Assembly (NCBI RefSeq): GCF_003326675.1
Contig: NZ_JPWF01000008.1
Location: 165,974-229,973, forward strand
Reading direction: 5' to 3'
DNA: 64,000 bases
DNA from: Thalassospira profundimaris
GTDB taxonomy: Bacteria > Pseudomonadota > Alphaproteobacteria > Rhodospirillales > Thalassospiraceae
This document shows positions 10,619-20,804 of this stretch, piece by piece. Below the pieces are notes generated by a model. It made no database searches, was not told where the DNA came from, and saw only the letters and a list, made by a program, of their open reading frames with translations. Each line of letters begins with the position of its first letter. The first letter of the stretch is position 1. The position numbers and the translations under genes were made by a program.

Positions 10619-11653
10619 ATGCCGACTGATAATGATCTGAAGCCAATCTTGGCCAAAGTCGCTGATGGTGAAAAACTGACCGAAAGCATGGCCGAACAGG
10701 CCTTTAACGTGCTGATGTCCGGTCAGGCCACCCCGTCGCAGATGGGGGCTTTCCTTATGGGGTTGCGTATCCGCGGTGAAACGATTGACGAAATCACCGG
10801 TGCGGCACGTGTCATGCGCGAAAAGGCAACCGGCATCGTTGCCCCGGAAAATGCGGTTGATACCTGCGGTACGGGTGGTGATGGCAGTGGAACGTTTAAT
10901 ATTTCAACCGGTGCCGCGATTGTTGCGGCCGCGGCAGGTGCTGTTGTTGCCAAGCACGGCAACCGCGCCGCATCGTCGAAATCGGGTTCTGCCGATGTTT
11001 TGATGGCACTTGGTGTCAATCTTGATGCCGATATGAAGCTGCTGGAAAAAGCGCTTCGTGAAATTGGTCTGTGCTTTATGATGGCAACCCGCCACCATTC
11101 CGCGATGCGTCACGTGATGCCAACCCGCGTTGAAATGGGTACACGTACCATCTTTAACCTGCTGGGACCACTGGCCAACCCGGCAAAGACCAAACGCCAG
11201 GTTCTTGGTGTGTTTGCCAAGGAATGGGTTGAACCGGTTGCCCATGTGCTTAATCGCCTTGGATCGGTTCATGCCTGGGTCGTGCATGGTCATAGCGGTC
11301 TTGATGAAATCTCGACCACCGGTCCGACTTTGGTTGCCGAAGTAAAGGGCGGCAATGTCACGACCTTTGAAATTACCCCGGCTGATTTCGGGTTTGAGAC
11401 CGCAACCCTTGACGACCTTAAGGGCGGCGATGCGGATGTAAATGCCAAAGCCATTCTTGATCTTCTGGCAGCAAAAAAGAGTCCCTATCGCGACATCGTT
11501 CTGATGAATGCCGGTGCGGCCCTTGTTGTCACGGGTGTCGCAACCGATCTTGCCGATGGCATCAAAAAGGCAGCAGAAGCAATTGACAGCGGCAAGGCAG
11601 CAGAAACCCTGCAAGGTCTTGTCACGATTACCAACGAAGGAAACGCGGCGTGA
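10619..11653 (+). CDS. trpD: anthranilate phosphoribosyltransferase
   Basis: Transfers phosphoribose from PRPP to anthranilate, the second step of Trp synthesis. 344 aa. Motifs: [18 protein letters not shown] (PRPP-binding Gly loop, near 79-96), [17 protein letters not shown] (near 115-131) and [11 protein letters not shown]. Preceded by GAGGAAACCCGA. Its stop codon overlaps the trpC GTG start (GTGA), indicating translational coupling. Confidence 0.97.
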   Translation: MPTDNDLKPILAKVADGEKLTESMAEQAFNVLMSGQATPSQMGAFLMGLRIRGETIDEITGAARVMREKATGIVAPENAVDTCGTGGDGSGTFNISTGAAIVAAAAGAVVAKHGNRAASSKSGSADVLMALGVNLDADMKLLEKALREIGLCFMMATRHHSAMRHVMPTRVEMGTRTIFNLLGPLANPAKTKRQVLGVFAKEWVEPVAHVLNRLGSVHAWVVHGHSGLDEISTTGPTLVAEVKGGNVTTFEITPADFGFETATLDDLKGGDADVNAKAILDLLAAKKSPYRDIVLMNAGAALVVTGVATDLADGIKKAAEAIDSGKAAETLQGLVTITNEGNAA

Positions 11654-12447
11654 GTGACGTTCTTCAAAAAATCTGTGATGACAAACGTGACCATGTTGCG
11701 GCCTGCAAGGCGCGCAAAAGCCTTGCTACACTTGAAGCAGAGGCAAAAGCGCAATCCGCACCGCGCGGCTTTATCAATGCCCTTGAAACAAGTGTTGCCA
11801 GTGGCCGTTATGGCCTGATTGCCGAAATCAAGAAGGCATCCCCGTCCAAGGGCCTGATCCGCCCGGATTTCAATCCGCCGGAACTGGCAAAGGCCTATCA
11901 GGCTGGCGGTGCAAGCTGCCTTTCGGTTTTGACCGATATTCCCTATTTCCAAGGCGATGACAGCTATCTGGTGGCGGCACGTGCGGCTGTTGACCTTCCG
12001 GCATTGCGCAAGGATTTCATGGTTGATCCCTATCAGATCACCGAAGCACGTGCATTGGGGGCTGATTGCATCCTTTTGATCATGGCAGCCCTTGAAGACG
12101 AACTTGCCGCCGAGCTTGAAGACGCGGCACACAGCCTTGGCATGGATGTTCTGATCGAAGTACACAATGCGCCGGAACTTGAACGTGCGCTGAAACTGAA
12201 ATCACGACTGGTCGGGGTTAATAACCGTAACCTCAAGACCATGGAAATTTCGCTGACCACAACCGAGGAACTTGCCGGTATGGTCGATAGTGATCGTCTT
12301 CTGGTCGCCGAAAGCGGCCTGTTCACCCCCGAAGACCTGGCCCGTATGTCCAAGGTCGGTGCGCAATGCTTCCTGATTGGTGAAAGCCTGATGCGTCAGG
12401 ATGACGTCACAGCCGCCACCCGCAATCTTCTGGGCCTTGCGGCCTGA
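11650..12447 (+). CDS. trpC: indole-3-glycerol-phosphate synthase
   Basis: Closes the indole ring in the fourth Trp step. 265 aa, monofunctional (no TrpF fusion), a TIM barrel. Motifs: [10 protein letters not shown] (near 58-67, catalytic Lys), [26 protein letters not shown] and FLIGESLMR. It starts at a GTG overlapping the trpD stop. moaC follows after 18 nt. Confidence 0.97.
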   Translation: MSDVLQKICDDKRDHVAACKARKSLATLEAEAKAQSAPRGFINALETSVASGRYGLIAEIKKASPSKGLIRPDFNPPELAKAYQAGGASCLSVLTDIPYFQGDDSYLVAARAAVDLPALRKDFMVDPYQITEARALGADCILLIMAALEDELAAELEDAAHSLGMDVLIEVHNAPELERALKLKSRLVGVNNRNLKTMEISLTTTEELAGMVDSDRLLVAESGLFTPEDLARMSKVGAQCFLIGESLMRQDDVTAATRNLLGLAA

Positions 12448-12465
12448 TTAACGACAGATAAAACA

Positions 12466-12945
12466 ATGGCAGACCAACTTTCCCATATTGATGCTGGCGG
12501 CAATGCCGTGATGGTGGATATATCGGCCAAGGCCGATACCACCCGTATTGCCATCGCCAAGGCGCGGGTTCTGATGTCCGCACAAACGGCACAGCTGATT
12601 GCGGATCGTGGTCACAAAAAGGGCGATGTTCTTGGCATCGCCCAGCTTGCCGGGATCATGGGGGCAAAAAAGACGCCGGACCTGATCCCGCTTTGTCATC
12701 CCCTGCCCCTGACATCGGTTACGGTTGACCTTGAACTGGCCGATGATGTTGACGGTGTCGATATCACAGCAACATGCAAGACCACCGGTAAAACCGGGGT
12801 CGAGATGGAGGCACTGACTGCGGCATCGGTTGCTGCCCTGACCGTGTTCGACATGTGCAAGGCGGTTGACAAGGCCATGCAGATCACCGACATCCGCGTC
12901 ACCCACAAGGAAGGCGGAAAGTCCGGCACCTATACCGCCGATTGA
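12466..12945 (+). CDS. moaC: cyclic pyranopterin monophosphate synthase
   Basis: With MoaA makes cyclic pyranopterin monophosphate, the first intermediate of molybdenum cofactor. 159 aa, full length. Motifs: PLCHPLPL (near 76-83), [14 protein letters not shown] (near 106-119) and the catalytic stretch [10 protein letters not shown]. It follows trpC by 18 nt and is probably co-transcribed. In related genomes moeA often stands between moaC and lexA; here only about 150 nt of non-coding DNA is present. Confidence 0.97.
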   Translation: MADQLSHIDAGGNAVMVDISAKADTTRIAIAKARVLMSAQTAQLIADRGHKKGDVLGIAQLAGIMGAKKTPDLIPLCHPLPLTSVTVDLELADDVDGVDITATCKTTGKTGVEMEALTAASVAALTVFDMCKAVDKAMQITDIRVTHKEGGKSGTYTAD

Positions 12946-13029
12946 TCCACACAGCTCTGTTTGAGGCCCCGTTTCAGGGCATTGATTTCCGGTAATCAGT
13001 CCCGGCGGACGGTTTTTACACGCGCATGC

Positions 13030-13058
13030 TTGACCGCACAGAAGAACTAAAGTAGAAC
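13030..13058 (+). promoter_or_regulatory. lexA promoter overlapped by an alphaproteobacterial LexA box
   Basis: TTGACC (13030-13035), 17-bp spacer, TAGAAC (13053-13058). Overlapping the spacer and the -10 is GAAC-TAAAGTA-GAAC (13044-13058), the reverse complement of the alphaproteobacterial SOS box GTTC-N7-GTTC. LexA bound here would block its own promoter. Confidence 0.75.
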
Positions 13059-13102
13059 ATTTATGTATCCTTTTTGTTCTTACTACAGGTTCGGGAAATA
13101 TC

Positions 13103-13810
13103 ATGCTGACGCGCAAGCAATATGAGTTGCTGGTCTATATTGACAATCACCTTCGCGATCACGGCATTTCGCCCTCTTTCGATGAAATGAAAGAGGCCCT
13201 GAACCTTAAATCCAAATCCGGCATTCACCGCCTTATCACCGGGCTTGAGGAACGCGGCTTTATCCGCCGCCTTGCACACCGCGCCCGTGCCTTGGAAGTC
13301 ATCCGGCTTCCTGAAAACAGCGATGATGATGCGCCGGAAACCCCGAACAACGTCACATCGATTGCCAGCGCACGCAAGGCGCCCCATCGCACGGCCACCG
13401 TACCCACCGCCTTTGCTGAAACCGGCGAAGCCATTTCGCTTCCGCTTTATGGTCGCATTGCCGCAGGTACACCGATCGAGGCGCTGCGCGATCAAAGCAC
13501 GATGGTTCAGGTACCAGCCGCCCTTTTGGGATCGGGTGATCACTATGCGCTTGAGGTGTCGGGTGATTCAATGATCGAGGCAGGTATTCTTGACGGGGAT
13601 ACAGTCCTGATCCAGCGCTGCGAGCAGGCCCATGACGGCACAATTGTTGTCGCCCTTGTCGATGACAGCGAAGCCACCCTTAAGCGCCTTAAGCGCGGAC
13701 GCGGTGAAGTTCTTCTGGAACCGGCCAATGCCCGCTATGAAACCCGTGCCCTGTCACCGGATCGTGTACGCATTCAGGGGCGTCTGGTCGGGCTTTTGCG
13801 CCAGTATTAA
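13103..13810 (+). CDS. lexA: LexA repressor, SOS regulator
   Basis: Represses DNA-damage genes and cleaves itself when RecA filaments form. 235 aa. The winged HTH is at about 1-66 ([10 protein letters not shown] ... [10 protein letters not shown] ... [16 protein letters not shown]). A hinge lies at about 70-110. The cleavage site Ala121-Gly122 is in YGRIAAGTP, the catalytic Ser156 in [10 protein letters not shown], and the catalytic Lys194 in ATLKRLK. It is preceded by its own LexA box. It converges on comEC with a shared terminator between them. Confidence 0.97.
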   Translation: MLTRKQYELLVYIDNHLRDHGISPSFDEMKEALNLKSKSGIHRLITGLEERGFIRRLAHRARALEVIRLPENSDDDAPETPNNVTSIASARKAPHRTATVPTAFAETGEAISLPLYGRIAAGTPIEALRDQSTMVQVPAALLGSGDHYALEVSGDSMIEAGILDGDTVLIQRCEQAHDGTIVVALVDDSEATLKRLKRGRGEVLLEPANARYETRALSPDRVRIQGRLVGLLRQY

Positions 13811-13830
13811 GCATCCCCAAATTAACGACA

Positions 13831-13870
13831 CAAAATCGCCCGGTGCCCTGCATTCGGGCGATTTTGTTTT
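13831..13870. terminator. bidirectional terminator between lexA and comEC
   Basis: CAAAATCGCCCG ... CGGGCGATTTTG, a perfect 12-bp stem with a 12-nt loop, then TTTTG on the plus strand; the A-rich left arm gives U residues in the other direction. Confidence 0.85.
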
Positions 13871-13908
13871 GGGATGCACTTTATCACCACATGACAGGAA
13901 CTGGCAGA

Positions 13909-16074
13909 TCAGTGGCTGTCACGTCCGGCCTTTCCACCGATCACAATCCAAGGCCAGTGCCCCGACGTTTCACGCACAGTTTCCAGTTCAGTGTGATCCG
14001 TGGTGATCTTTTCCGCATCGAAGGCAACGCCGCCCTGCCACCATAAAACATCATCATCAATCATCGTCCCCGTCCCGGCCTTGCGGCAGGTCTGGCGTGG
14101 CAAATCGGTTTTGAGCGTGACCACAACATCGGCATTGCGACAGGCGTAAAACGGGTTGGTCAGCTTGCTTGCAATGATGATGCGCGTTTGCAGGAGTTCC
14201 GAACCAACAGACAAAAGGCACGGATCGGTTTTGCAGACCTGCACCCTTTGATCTTTATCCTCGGGCCGGATGCCAAAACGGCCCATCCAGATCGATTTTT
14301 GGAAATCTCCGACACCATCGGAGATATGCAGGATTCCCGTATCTTTATCAAAAACTGCCCAGCTTTCCTGATCCCCAGCCACCAGCACGTTTGGCGTCCT
14401 TTGGTTCAGATATGTCATTCCGGCAAACACGATAAGCGGCAAGGCCAAACCAAGTGCGACCTGATCACGCCAGACCATAGCCCAGGCAAGTGCAAACATC
14501 AGGCAGGCTACAGCACCAAATCCAAGCCCGGAAACATACCAAAGCCCCCATTCCTGGGCAGCCACCATCGCGGCCGTTTCAATCAGCAGTGACAGCCCCG
14601 GCTTCATCAGTGCCAAAACCCACCCGGCCAAACCGAACGGCATTAAGGCAAGTGCCAGGACAATCAATGGCATCACCCAGAATGCCATCACCGGAATAGC
14701 AATCAGGTTGGCAAACACACCCAACATCGAAATACGCCCGAAATGAAACCCGATGATGGGGGCCGTAACCGCCGTCACGATCACACCGGTGATCAGCAAT
14801 CCGACAACATAGTAGAAAACACGTTCATACCACGGGTGCATTCCCCGCCGATCCAGCCATCGGCGTCCCGGTCCTTCATAAAACGCGACCAGCGCGCCGA
14901 CAGCGGCAAAGGAAAGCTGAAAACTGGCGCCAAGAATGGCGTCCGGGCGCAAGACCAATACCGCCACAGCCGCAACACCAACCAGCCGCAACGAAATCGC
15001 CCGTCGATCCAGCAACAAGGCAATCCAGACCACCAGCAGCATGACAAAGGCACGCTGTGTCGGCACAGTGGCCCCCGACAGGCCAAGGTAAATCAAACCG
15101 GCCAGTGCCGCGATCACGGCCGCCCATTTCTTGACCGGGTATCGCAGGGCAATGAATGGCAATGCGGCAAAGCCCAGTCGGACCAGAAAGAACACAGTCC
15201 CGCATAGCAATCCCATATGCAGACCCGAAATTGCCAACAGATGCGCCAGCCCGGACTTGCGCAAATCCTCGGCAATTTCAGGTGTGACTTCACCGCGTTC
15301 ACCAATGATCAGAGCCTTGGCTATTCCGGCTTCCGGCATACTTAAATATTGATCAATCGACTTTGAAACAGATTGACGCATTTTCTCAACAAACGACCAT
15401 AAGTCGCTGCGTTCAAAGGATGATGCAGACTTTAAAACCTCGAACTGACGCCCAAAGGCAAAGCCGGTTGCCCCTATGCCGCTGAAATACAGATTGCGGG
15501 CAAAGTCGGGATCATCCGGCACGGATGGCGGGCGCAACGGAAACAACCGCGCACGGACACGAACTTGATCACCAATGGCAAATTCAGCATCCCCCAAGAA
15601 GCTTAGTCTGACCTTCCAAACCAGCTGGTCAGGGGACAAACCATCTATCCTTGAAGGTTGAAGTGTTACGCGAAGTCGGCTTCCCCGGGGTTCGAGGTTC
15701 GTCACTGTGCCTTCGATTTCTGTTGAATAGAGGGTCTTGGTCAGAATGGATTTCGGTCCAAGTTCCATATGCACGGCACTGATAAACGCCCCCGCCATCA
15801 GGCTTGCCGCCAACTGCAGGGCAAATGCCAGCATGGCAAACCGGCGCACCATCCAGAAAGCACTGAGCAAAAGAATCACAGCAACGGCATTTTTGGAAAC
15901 ACCGATACGCGCAGGAAGCAAGAAATACAGTGCACAGCCCAACCCAAAGAAGAGAACAGAGGACAAGAACCACTTATTTCTTTGGCTTGTAACAACAAAA
16001 TTGACTTGCGAGAAAAACCACACAAGCCATTGTTTTAATTCACTTCCTGCAAACGTATTACGACGAATGTCCAA
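13909..16074 (-). CDS. comEC: ComEC/Rec2 family DNA uptake channel protein
   Basis: Inner-membrane protein of the family that takes single-stranded DNA into the cell in natural transformation. 721 aa, polytopic. Several membrane segments lie near the N-terminus (about 37-110). The soluble DUF4131/OB-like region is at about 110-240. The Competence-domain core (EDLRKSGLAHLLAISGLHMG near 260-280) and further membrane helices extend to about 555. The C-terminal 160 residues lack the HxHxDH signature of the usual metallo-beta-lactamase domain. The start is a TTG with AAGG seven nt upstream; no ATG fits near it. Divergent from gltX. Confidence 0.9.
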   Translation of the reverse strand: MDIRRNTFAGSELKQWLVWFFSQVNFVVTSQRNKWFLSSVLFFGLGCALYFLLPARIGVSKNAVAVILLLSAFWMVRRFAMLAFALQLAASLMAGAFISAVHMELGPKSILTKTLYSTEIEGTVTNLEPRGSRLRVTLQPSRIDGLSPDQLVWKVRLSFLGDAEFAIGDQVRVRARLFPLRPPSVPDDPDFARNLYFSGIGATGFAFGRQFEVLKSASSFERSDLWSFVEKMRQSVSKSIDQYLSMPEAGIAKALIIGERGEVTPEIAEDLRKSGLAHLLAISGLHMGLLCGTVFFLVRLGFAALPFIALRYPVKKWAAVIAALAGLIYLGLSGATVPTQRAFVMLLVVWIALLLDRRAISLRLVGVAAVAVLVLRPDAILGASFQLSFAAVGALVAFYEGPGRRWLDRRGMHPWYERVFYYVVGLLITGVIVTAVTAPIIGFHFGRISMLGVFANLIAIPVMAFWVMPLIVLALALMPFGLAGWVLALMKPGLSLLIETAAMVAAQEWGLWYVSGLGFGAVACLMFALAWAMVWRDQVALGLALPLIVFAGMTYLNQRTPNVLVAGDQESWAVFDKDTGILHISDGVGDFQKSIWMGRFGIRPEDKDQRVQVCKTDPCLLSVGSELLQTRIIIASKLTNPFYACRNADVVVTLKTDLPRQTCRKAGTGTMIDDDVLWWQGGVAFDAEKITTDHTELETVRETSGHWPWIVIGGKAGRDSH

Positions 16075-16200
16075 TAGCCTGCCTTAAGGTAAGTTTCTAT
16101 CTAACATCGGCTGTGGTGCAACAGCGTGTCATTTGTGCTATAGCCTGCACGCCAAAAGTCCATACGACAAGCAACAACATCCAGATAACGGATAGATTGA

Positions 16201-17607
16201 ATGACGGTTGTTACCCGTTTTGCCCCGTCCCCGACCGGGTATTTACATATCGGCGGCGCACGCACCGCCCTTTATAACTGGCTTTATGCCAAGCACACCG
16301 GCGGCAAGTTCTTGCTGCGCATCGAAGACACAGACCGCGAACGTTCAACGCCCGAGGCCGTAGAAGCCATTTTTGACGGCTTGAACTGGCTTGGCCTGAC
16401 CGCTGACGAGGAGCCGACTTTCCAGTTCGCCCGTCGCGACCGCCATGCAGAAGTCGCCCAACAACTTCTTGATGCCGGCAAAGCATACCTTTGCTACTGC
16501 ACGCCAGAAGAACTGACCGAAATGCGCGAGAAAGCCCGCGCCGAAGGCCGCCCGATGAAATATGACGGCACCTGGCGCGATCGTGACCCGTCCGAGGCCC
16601 CTGCCGGCGTCAAACCGGTGGTACGTCTTAAAGCGCCGCAAGAAGGCGATGAAGTCATCAATGATCAGGTTCAGGGCGAAGTTCGCGTTGCCAATGAACA
16701 GCTTGATGATTACGTCATTCTGCGTGGTGACGGCACGCCGACCTATATGCTTTCGGTCGTAGTTGATGACCATGATATGGGTGTCACCAATGTCATCCGT
16801 GGCGATGACCATCTGACCAACGCCTTCCGCCAGAAAGCACTTTATGACGCAATGGGTTGGGATGTTCCGACCTTTGCCCATATCCCGCTTATTCATGGCC
16901 CGGATGGTGCAAAGCTTTCGAAACGTCACGGCGCGCTGGGCGTTGATGCCTATCGCGACGAGATGGGATTCCTTCCGGAAGCCGTGAACAACTACTTGCT
17001 GCGTCTTGGCTGGGGTCATGGTGACGATGAAGTCATCTCCCAGGAGCAGGCAATCGAGTGGTTTGATGTCAAGGATGTTGGCAAAGGCGCGTCGCGTTTT
17101 GACTTCGCAAAGCTGACAAACCTGAACGGGATTTACCTTCGTCAGGCTGATGATAAACGGCTTGTAGACGAGATTTCTCAACGGGTTGCAACCATTGTTG
17201 GTATTGATGCAATTGATGCAGCGCAAAAAGAAATCTTGATCAATGGCATGTCAGGCCTTAAAGAAAGGGCCAAGACACTTATCGAGCTTGCCGAATCTTC
17301 GGCCTTCTATGTAACGGACGGTGTGGCGTCGGTTAACGAGAAAGCTCAGTCCCTGATTGATAGCGCACCTGAAGGTCTGTTTGCAGAACTGGCCAACAGC
17401 CTTGAAGCGCTTGATAGCTGGACCGAAGAGAGCGTAGACGCAAGTGTCCGTGCAACTGCCGAGAAACTTGATCTCAAACTCGGAAAAGTTGCGCAGCCCT
17501 TGCGCGCCGTGCTCACCGGCTCTAATTCTTCACCGGGCATCTTCGAAGTAATGATCGTGCTTGGCAAAGAGCAAACGCTGAAACGCATTCGACATTTCGG
17601 TGCATAA
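16201..17607 (+). CDS. gltX: glutamyl-tRNA synthetase
   Basis: Charges tRNA-Glu; many alphaproteobacteria without GlnRS use a non-discriminating form together with GatCAB. 468 aa, class I. The HIGH-type motif (HIGG) is at 16-19 after [10 protein letters not shown], and the KMSKS-type motif KLSKRHG starts at Lys238. The C-terminal anticodon-binding domain is complete (ends IRHFGA). It lies opposite comEC across a 126-bp gap and 111 nt before gltA. Whether it also charges tRNA-Gln cannot be read from this sequence alone. Confidence 0.97.
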   Translation: MTVVTRFAPSPTGYLHIGGARTALYNWLYAKHTGGKFLLRIEDTDRERSTPEAVEAIFDGLNWLGLTADEEPTFQFARRDRHAEVAQQLLDAGKAYLCYCTPEELTEMREKARAEGRPMKYDGTWRDRDPSEAPAGVKPVVRLKAPQEGDEVINDQVQGEVRVANEQLDDYVILRGDGTPTYMLSVVVDDHDMGVTNVIRGDDHLTNAFRQKALYDAMGWDVPTFAHIPLIHGPDGAKLSKRHGALGVDAYRDEMGFLPEAVNNYLLRLGWGHGDDEVISQEQAIEWFDVKDVGKGASRFDFAKLTNLNGIYLRQADDKRLVDEISQRVATIVGIDAIDAAQKEILINGMSGLKERAKTLIELAESSAFYVTDGVASVNEKAQSLIDSAPEGLFAELANSLEALDSWTEESVDASVRATAEKLDLKLGKVAQPLRAVLTGSNSSPGIFEVMIVLGKEQTLKRIRHFGA

Positions 17608-17639
17608 CAACAGCGAATTATAAAAAACTAATAGTCTGT

Positions 17640-17668
17640 TTGCGCTTAATGCGCCGCAGCATTATGCT
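17640..17668 (+). promoter_or_regulatory. putative sigma-70 promoter of gltA
   Basis: TTGCGC (17640-17645), 17-bp spacer, TATGCT (17663-17668). A start about 17675 would leave a leader of about 44 nt ending in GGGAAGGAA before the gltA ATG. A short hairpin GCAGCAT-T-ATGCTGC overlaps the -10. Confidence 0.5.
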
Positions 17669-17718
17669 GCACCCAACTTGAAACCGTGTTCGTTCAAACA
17701 GGGAAGGAAAAATAAGTC

Positions 17719-19026
17719 ATGGCTCAGAATTCCAAGACTTCCCACACCGTAACACTGACCGACAATGCCACTGGCAAGTCGGTCGAGATGCCGGTGATTG
17801 AGGGTAGCGTAGGCCCGTCTGTTATCGACATTCGGAAGCTTTATGCTGAAACTGGATTTTTCACGTATGACCCGGGCTTCACTTCGACCGGCTCCTGCCA
17901 GTCCGAGCTGACCTATATTGACGGCGACGTAGGTATCCTGCGCCACCGTGGTTATGCCATTGACGATCTTGCTGAACAGTCTGACTTCCTCGAAGTCTGC
18001 CACCTGCTGCTTTATGGGGAACTGCCGAACGCAACCCAGAAAGCACAGTTCGAAAACGACATCACCATGCACACCATGGTGCATGAGCAGATGCGCAATT
18101 TCTATAACGGCTTCCGCCGTGACGCGCATCCGATGGCCATCATGTGTGGTGTTGTTGGTGCGATGTCTGCTTTCTATCATGACAGCACCGACATCAATGA
18201 TCCGAAGCAGCGCCTGATCTCGGCTTATCGCCTGATTGCAAAGATGCCGACGATTGCTGCGATGGCATACAAATATTCGATCGGTCAGCCGTTCCGTTAC
18301 CCGAACAACAAGCTGGGCTTTGCTGAAAACTTCCTTCAGATGATGTTTGGCAACCCGTGCGAAGAGTACGTGGTCAATCCGGTTCTGGCCAAAGCAATGG
18401 ATCGTATCCTGATCCTCCATGCTGACCACGAACAGAACGCATCGACCTCGACCGTACGTCTTGCCGGTTCGTCGGGTGCGAACCCGTTCGCTTGTATTGC
18501 TGCTGGTATCGCGTCCCTTTGGGGTCCGGCACACGGTGGTGCGAACGAAGCTGTTCTGGTTATGCTCAACGAAATCGGCGATGTGAAAAACATTCCGGAA
18601 TTCGTTGCAAAAGCAAAAGACAAGAACGATCCGTTCCGCCTGATGGGCTTTGGTCACCGCGTTTACAAAAACTACGATCCGCGCGCCAAAGTCATGCAGG
18701 AAACCTGCCACGAAGTTCTCAAGGAACTCAACATCAGCGATCCGCTGCTTGATGTTGCCCAGGAACTCGAGCGCATTGCACGTGAAGACGAGTACTTCAT
18801 CGAGAAGAAACTCTATCCGAACGTCGACTTCTATTCGGGCATCATCTTCAAGGCGATGGGCATTCCGGTCAGCATGTTCACCGTGCTGTTCGCGGTCGCA
18901 CGTACCGTCGGCTGGATCGCCCAGTGGAAAGAAATGATCGAAGATCCGTCGCAGAAAATCGGCCGTCCGCGTCAGCTGTTCACCGGCGTCGCAGAACGTC
19001 CGTTCGTTCCGGTCGACAAACGCTAA
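17719..19026 (+). CDS. gltA: citrate synthase (type II)
   Basis: Condenses acetyl-CoA and oxaloacetate to citrate, the entry to the TCA cycle. 435 aa, the size of the hexameric type II enzymes of Gram-negative bacteria. Active-site motifs: [15 protein letters not shown] (near 233-247), [11 protein letters not shown] (His, near 270-280), [13 protein letters not shown] (near 311-323, includes a catalytic His) and NVDFYSG (catalytic Asp). A strong SD precedes the ATG and a strong terminator follows. Confidence 0.98.
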   Translation: MAQNSKTSHTVTLTDNATGKSVEMPVIEGSVGPSVIDIRKLYAETGFFTYDPGFTSTGSCQSELTYIDGDVGILRHRGYAIDDLAEQSDFLEVCHLLLYGELPNATQKAQFENDITMHTMVHEQMRNFYNGFRRDAHPMAIMCGVVGAMSAFYHDSTDINDPKQRLISAYRLIAKMPTIAAMAYKYSIGQPFRYPNNKLGFAENFLQMMFGNPCEEYVVNPVLAKAMDRILILHADHEQNASTSTVRLAGSSGANPFACIAAGIASLWGPAHGGANEAVLVMLNEIGDVKNIPEFVAKAKDKNDPFRLMGFGHRVYKNYDPRAKVMQETCHEVLKELNISDPLLDVAQELERIAREDEYFIEKKLYPNVDFYSGIIFKAMGIPVSMFTVLFAVARTVGWIAQWKEMIEDPSQKIGRPRQLFTGVAERPFVPVDKR

Positions 19027-19060
19027 GTCGTACCCGAGACGATCTGATACGAACAAAGAA

Positions 19061-19088
19061 AAGGCCCGGATATTTCCGGGCCTTTTTG
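19061..19088 (+). terminator. Rho-independent terminator after gltA
   Basis: AAGGCCCGGA-TAT-TTCCGGGCCTT with TTTGC tail, 34 nt after the gltA stop; it could also end the opposing gloA transcript less efficiently. Confidence 0.88.
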
Positions 19089-19132
19089 CATGTCTGAGGT
19101 AACCTGTAACAGGGCATCCTCTGTTGGCGATG

Positions 19133-19573
19133 TTACCAGTTGCCGGTGTTTTCCATGCTTGCCCACGGCTCTGCCGGTGCAAGGCTTTCACCTTTCTGCA
19201 GGAACTCGATGGAAATACCGTCCGGAGAACGGACAAACGCCATGTGGCCATCACGCGGCGGACGATTGATCGTCACACCAGCATCCATAAGCTTCTGACA
19301 GGTCGCATAGATGTCATCGACTTCATACGCCAGATGACCAAAATTACGGCCGCCGGAATAGCTTTCCGGGTCCCAGTTGTAGGTCAGTTCGAGTTCAGGA
19401 GCCTTGTTTGCCTTGGCATTGGCAACATCCGCCGTCGGGGCAAGATAAATCAGGGTGAAACGCCCCTTCTCGCTTTCGATGCGGCGGGTCTCGCTCATGC
19501 CCAGAAGGTCGCAATAGAATTTCAGCGACTCATCGACATTTTCGACACGCACCATCGTGTGCAAATAACGCAT
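19133..19573 (-). CDS. gloA: lactoylglutathione lyase (glyoxalase I)
   Basis: Converts the hemithioacetal of methylglyoxal and glutathione to S-lactoylglutathione, detoxifying methylglyoxal. 146 aa, one VOC fold with two beta-alpha-beta-beta-beta repeats. The four metal ligands of the Ni/Zn type are in place: His5 (YLHTMVRV), Glu62 (ELELTYNW), His80 (FGHLAYEV) and Glu123 (GISIEFLQ). It converges on gltA and stands upstream of nothing on its strand. It has its own start after the lpxB end (76 nt further right). Confidence 0.93.
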   Translation of the reverse strand: MRYLHTMVRVENVDESLKFYCDLLGMSETRRIESEKGRFTLIYLAPTADVANAKANKAPELELTYNWDPESYSGGRNFGHLAYEVDDIYATCQKLMDAGVTINRPPRDGHMAFVRSPDGISIEFLQKGESLAPAEPWASMENTGNW

Positions 19574-19648
19574 AACAATGTCTCCGTCATGGATTGATCA
19601 ATGACCTGAAACTAAATGCATTCCTTGCCTGATGCCAGACGTTAGAAG

Positions 19649-20800
19649 TTATTTTTTGCCTATAATTTTCAAAATCTGTTCGGCCGCTTTTTCGCTGGGT
19701 GCCCGATCGCCGAAGCCAAGCATTTTACAGGCATCGTCAAACCCGGATTTCTGTTCTTCCCGGGCCGGGCTTTCTTTCATCAGCGCTTCTAGCACCGGAA
19801 CGATGTTCTTGGCCTTGCATTTTTCCTGAAGGAATTCAGGGATCAGTTTACGGCCCAGAACAAGATTGACGATGGTCACGGTATCAATCTTGATCAGGCG
19901 CTTGGCAATCCAGCCGGTAATTGCATTGACCTGATAGGCAATGACATGCGGAACCCCGGCAATCGCCAATTCAAGCGATACTGTGCCAGATGCTGCCAAG
20001 GCGCAATCCGCTGCGGCAAACGCATCATGACGTTCCTGATCGGTGGCAACTACGATGGGTGCCAGTGGCCAGCTTTTCATCTCTTCGGTTACGACATCGG
20101 CAACCTTGCTGACGGTCGGAACGACAATGCGTGCATCCGGATATTTTTGCGCAAGGGCTTCGACAACTTCCCTGAAAACAGGCAAAAGGCGTTTGACTTC
20201 GGAGTTACGGCTTCCAGGTAAAACCGCCAGAAGCCGTTTTTCTGCGTCCAGGCCGTGCTTTGCCCGAAATCTGCTGCCATCCCCATCATGACGCTCTTCG
20301 ACGGCTGAGTGGCCGATAAACGTCGTAGAAAGCCCTTCTTTTTCGAAGTATGGGGGTTCGAATGGCAGTAAAGCCAGAAGATGGTCCAGAAAACCTGCAA
20401 TCTTCTTTGCCCGTCCCGCGCGCCAGGCCCACACAGAGGGGGCAACATAATGCACAAGCGGGATACCCTTGCCCTTCAGTTTCTTGCCAACGCGAAAGCT
20501 GAAATCCGGGGCATCAATCGTGATCACCACGTCAGGTTTTTCCGATTTGGCGAAATCTGCGGTTTGAGAAATGCGTTTCAGAAGATGCGGGATATGTGGA
20601 ACCACCTCGGCGATTCCCATGACCGACATTTCATTCATTGGAAACAGGCTTTGAAGGCCTTCGCCTTCCATTCTCGGCCCACCAACCCCGATAAACCGTG
20701 TATCTGGTTGCTGACGCTTGATGGCGGCCATCAGGCGTCCACCGAGTTGATCCCCGGATGCTTCGCCGGCAACCAGCATGATCTTCGGGGCTTGCACCAT
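19649..20800 (-). CDS. lpxB: lipid-A-disaccharide synthase
   Basis: Joins UDP-2,3-diacylglucosamine and lipid X into the lipid A disaccharide at the inner membrane. 383 aa, GT19 family. It starts MVQAPKIMLVAGEASGDQLGGRL. Other motifs are FIGVGGPRMEGEG, DVVITIDAPDFSFRV, HYVAPSVWAWR, LLPFEPPYF and LAVLPGSR. ATG 20800 is chosen because GGAG lies 9 nt upstream and it begins 4 nt after the lpxI stop; upstream ATGs at 20815 and 20821 would overlap lpxI. Last gene of the lpxD-fabZ-lpxA-lpxI-lpxB run. Confidence 0.96.
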   Translation of the reverse strand: MVQAPKIMLVAGEASGDQLGGRLMAAIKRQQPDTRFIGVGGPRMEGEGLQSLFPMNEMSVMGIAEVVPHIPHLLKRISQTADFAKSEKPDVVITIDAPDFSFRVGKKLKGKGIPLVHYVAPSVWAWRAGRAKKIAGFLDHLLALLPFEPPYFEKEGLSTTFIGHSAVEERHDGDGSRFRAKHGLDAEKRLLAVLPGSRNSEVKRLLPVFREVVEALAQKYPDARIVVPTVSKVADVVTEEMKSWPLAPIVVATDQERHDAFAAADCALAASGTVSLELAIAGVPHVIAYQVNAITGWIAKRLIKIDTVTIVNLVLGRKLIPEFLQEKCKAKNIVPVLEALMKESPAREEQKSGFDDACKMLGFGDRAPSEKAAEQILKIIGKK

Positions 20801-20804
20801 GTGA

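Noticed and set aside
13076..13092. Second LexA-like repeat GTTC-N9-GTTC before lexA
   Set aside because: Spacing is 9 rather than 7, so it does not fit the alphaproteobacterial box.
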